The position numbers and the translations under genes were made by a program. 34,036 nt of DNA, from contig NZ_CM001489.1 in assembly GCF_000262465.1 (NCBI RefSeq), positions 3,854,010-3,888,045 on the forward strand, written 5' to 3'. How positions within the stretch are numbered: the first letter of the stretch is position 1; every line of letters starts with the position of its first letter. Under the pieces are notes generated by a model, which did no database searches, was not told where the DNA came from, and saw only the letters and a list, made by a program, of their open reading frames with translations. Below, piece by piece: positions 31,492-34,036 of the stretch. The stretch comes from Frankia sp. QA3. Lineage in GTDB: Bacteria; Actinomycetota; Actinomycetes; Frankiales; Frankiaceae.

Positions 31492-31927
31492 GACAAGGCC
31501 GGCGGGCTCGGCGGAGCGCGGCCGCGGCGCCTCGCGCACGGCGAGCGGGCCGGGGCGGATCCTCGTCACGGTCTACGCGATCTTCGCGGTGGCCGCCTGC
31601 TCGCGGTCGGCCGTGCAGATCTCCACCGAGTTCGACCACGCCCGGGTGGCCTACCTGCTCTCGGCGTTCGCGGCCGTGGTCTACGTGGTCGCGACGGTGG
31701 CGCTGGCCCGTCCCGGCGCGGCCTGGCAGCGGGTCGCCGTCGCCGCCTGCGCCACCGAGCTCGTCGGCGTGCTCGCCGTGGGGACCGCGAGCGTCGTGGA
31801 CTCGGCGGCGTTCCCCGACCAGGCGGTGTGGTCGAACTACGGCAGCGGCTACCTGCTCATCCCGGTCATCCTGCCCGTTCTCGGCCTGACCTGGCTGCGC
31901 AGGACCGGGCGTCGCGCGGGCGGGTGA
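31484..31927 (+). CDS. Integral membrane protein, coupled to the preceding gene
   Basis: The 147-residue protein has a charged, disordered N-terminus (1-24) and four predicted helices (about 26-44, 55-76, 83-104 and 122-137). VWSNYGSGYLLIPVILPVLGLTWLRR at the end is a pattern I associate with actinobacterial membrane proteins of unknown role. It uses GTG and overlaps the previous gene by 8 bp, so both are probably made together. Confidence 0.75.
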   Translation: MDETRPAGSAERGRGASRTASGPGRILVTVYAIFAVAACSRSAVQISTEFDHARVAYLLSAFAAVVYVVATVALARPGAAWQRVAVAACATELVGVLAVGTASVVDSAAFPDQAVWSNYGSGYLLIPVILPVLGLTWLRRTGRRAGG

Positions 31928-32017
31928 CCGGTCGGGCAGCCCAGGCGTCCGTCGGCCCCTGACCGGAGTCTGCCGGGACCGCCGTCCCCCGGGCCGGCCA
32001 TCTCGTAGGTTCGCGGT

Positions 32018-34036
<2,019 letters not shown>

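Overview
The window is very GC-rich chromosomal DNA from an actinobacterium. The supporting signs are strong G/C preference at third codon positions, frequent GTG starts, a mycothiol-type arsenate reductase, two F420/deazaflavin-type small enzymes, and families that are mainly actinobacterial (DUF574-type SAM methyltransferase, DUF1918, FxLYD-like lipoprotein). Gene content and the repeat-rich intergenic DNA resemble Frankia, but that genus-level assignment is an inference.

Region 1 (1-8.6 kb) is mostly metabolic. It holds a molbindin with a hairpin terminator, an acyl-CoA-dehydrogenase/monooxygenase-type flavoprotein, a HAD-IIA phosphatase, an ArsC-like reductase with a long Pro/Arg tail, an SRPBCC protein, a lipoprotein, a MOSC protein, and a convergent enoyl-CoA hydratase / acyl-CoA synthetase pair. 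The synthetase has a well-formed promoter with a palindromic operator on its start site. Region 2 (8.6-19.1 kb) is signalling and physiology: a PAS-GGDEF-EAL protein, a DUF574 methyltransferase, a zinc alcohol dehydrogenase, a CBS-pair/DUF1918 protein, a TetR regulator, a TSUP permease, a pentapeptide-repeat protein and type II NADH dehydrogenase. A 573-bp gap here holds 18-bp tandem repeats, a 28-bp-armed inverted repeat and a remnant of the CRISPR-leader sequence found further on.

Region 3 (19.1-23.6 kb) is the accessory part. After a divergent MarR / tyrosine-phosphatase pair come two copies of a 168-bp block (167/168 identical) made of a leader-like sequence plus one CRISPR repeat. They flank 2.2 kb carrying a small membrane protein, an Ala/Gly/Val-rich membrane protein, a PadR regulator and a 5'-truncated IS110-type transposase. 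The second copy opens a mini-array of 4 repeats and 3 spacers; the first is followed by no further repeat. No cas gene is present in the window.

Region 4 (23.6-34.0 kb) returns to ordinary genes: an F420/PPOX-type enzyme, a secreted DUF5666-like protein, a zinc-finger protein, a methyltransferase followed closely by a phosphotransferase, a zinc-ribbon protein, an AlkZ/YcaQ-like winged-helix protein, a DDN-like enzyme, a FetB-like permease, two overlapping membrane-protein genes, and a PepN-type aminopeptidase cut by the window end.

Short tandem repeats recur across the window. Inside genes the units are multiples of 3 (15, 18, 21, 24 bp) and fall in loops or tails of otherwise conserved proteins; between genes they are often not (8, 13, 14 bp). 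No tRNA, rRNA or replication origin was recognised.
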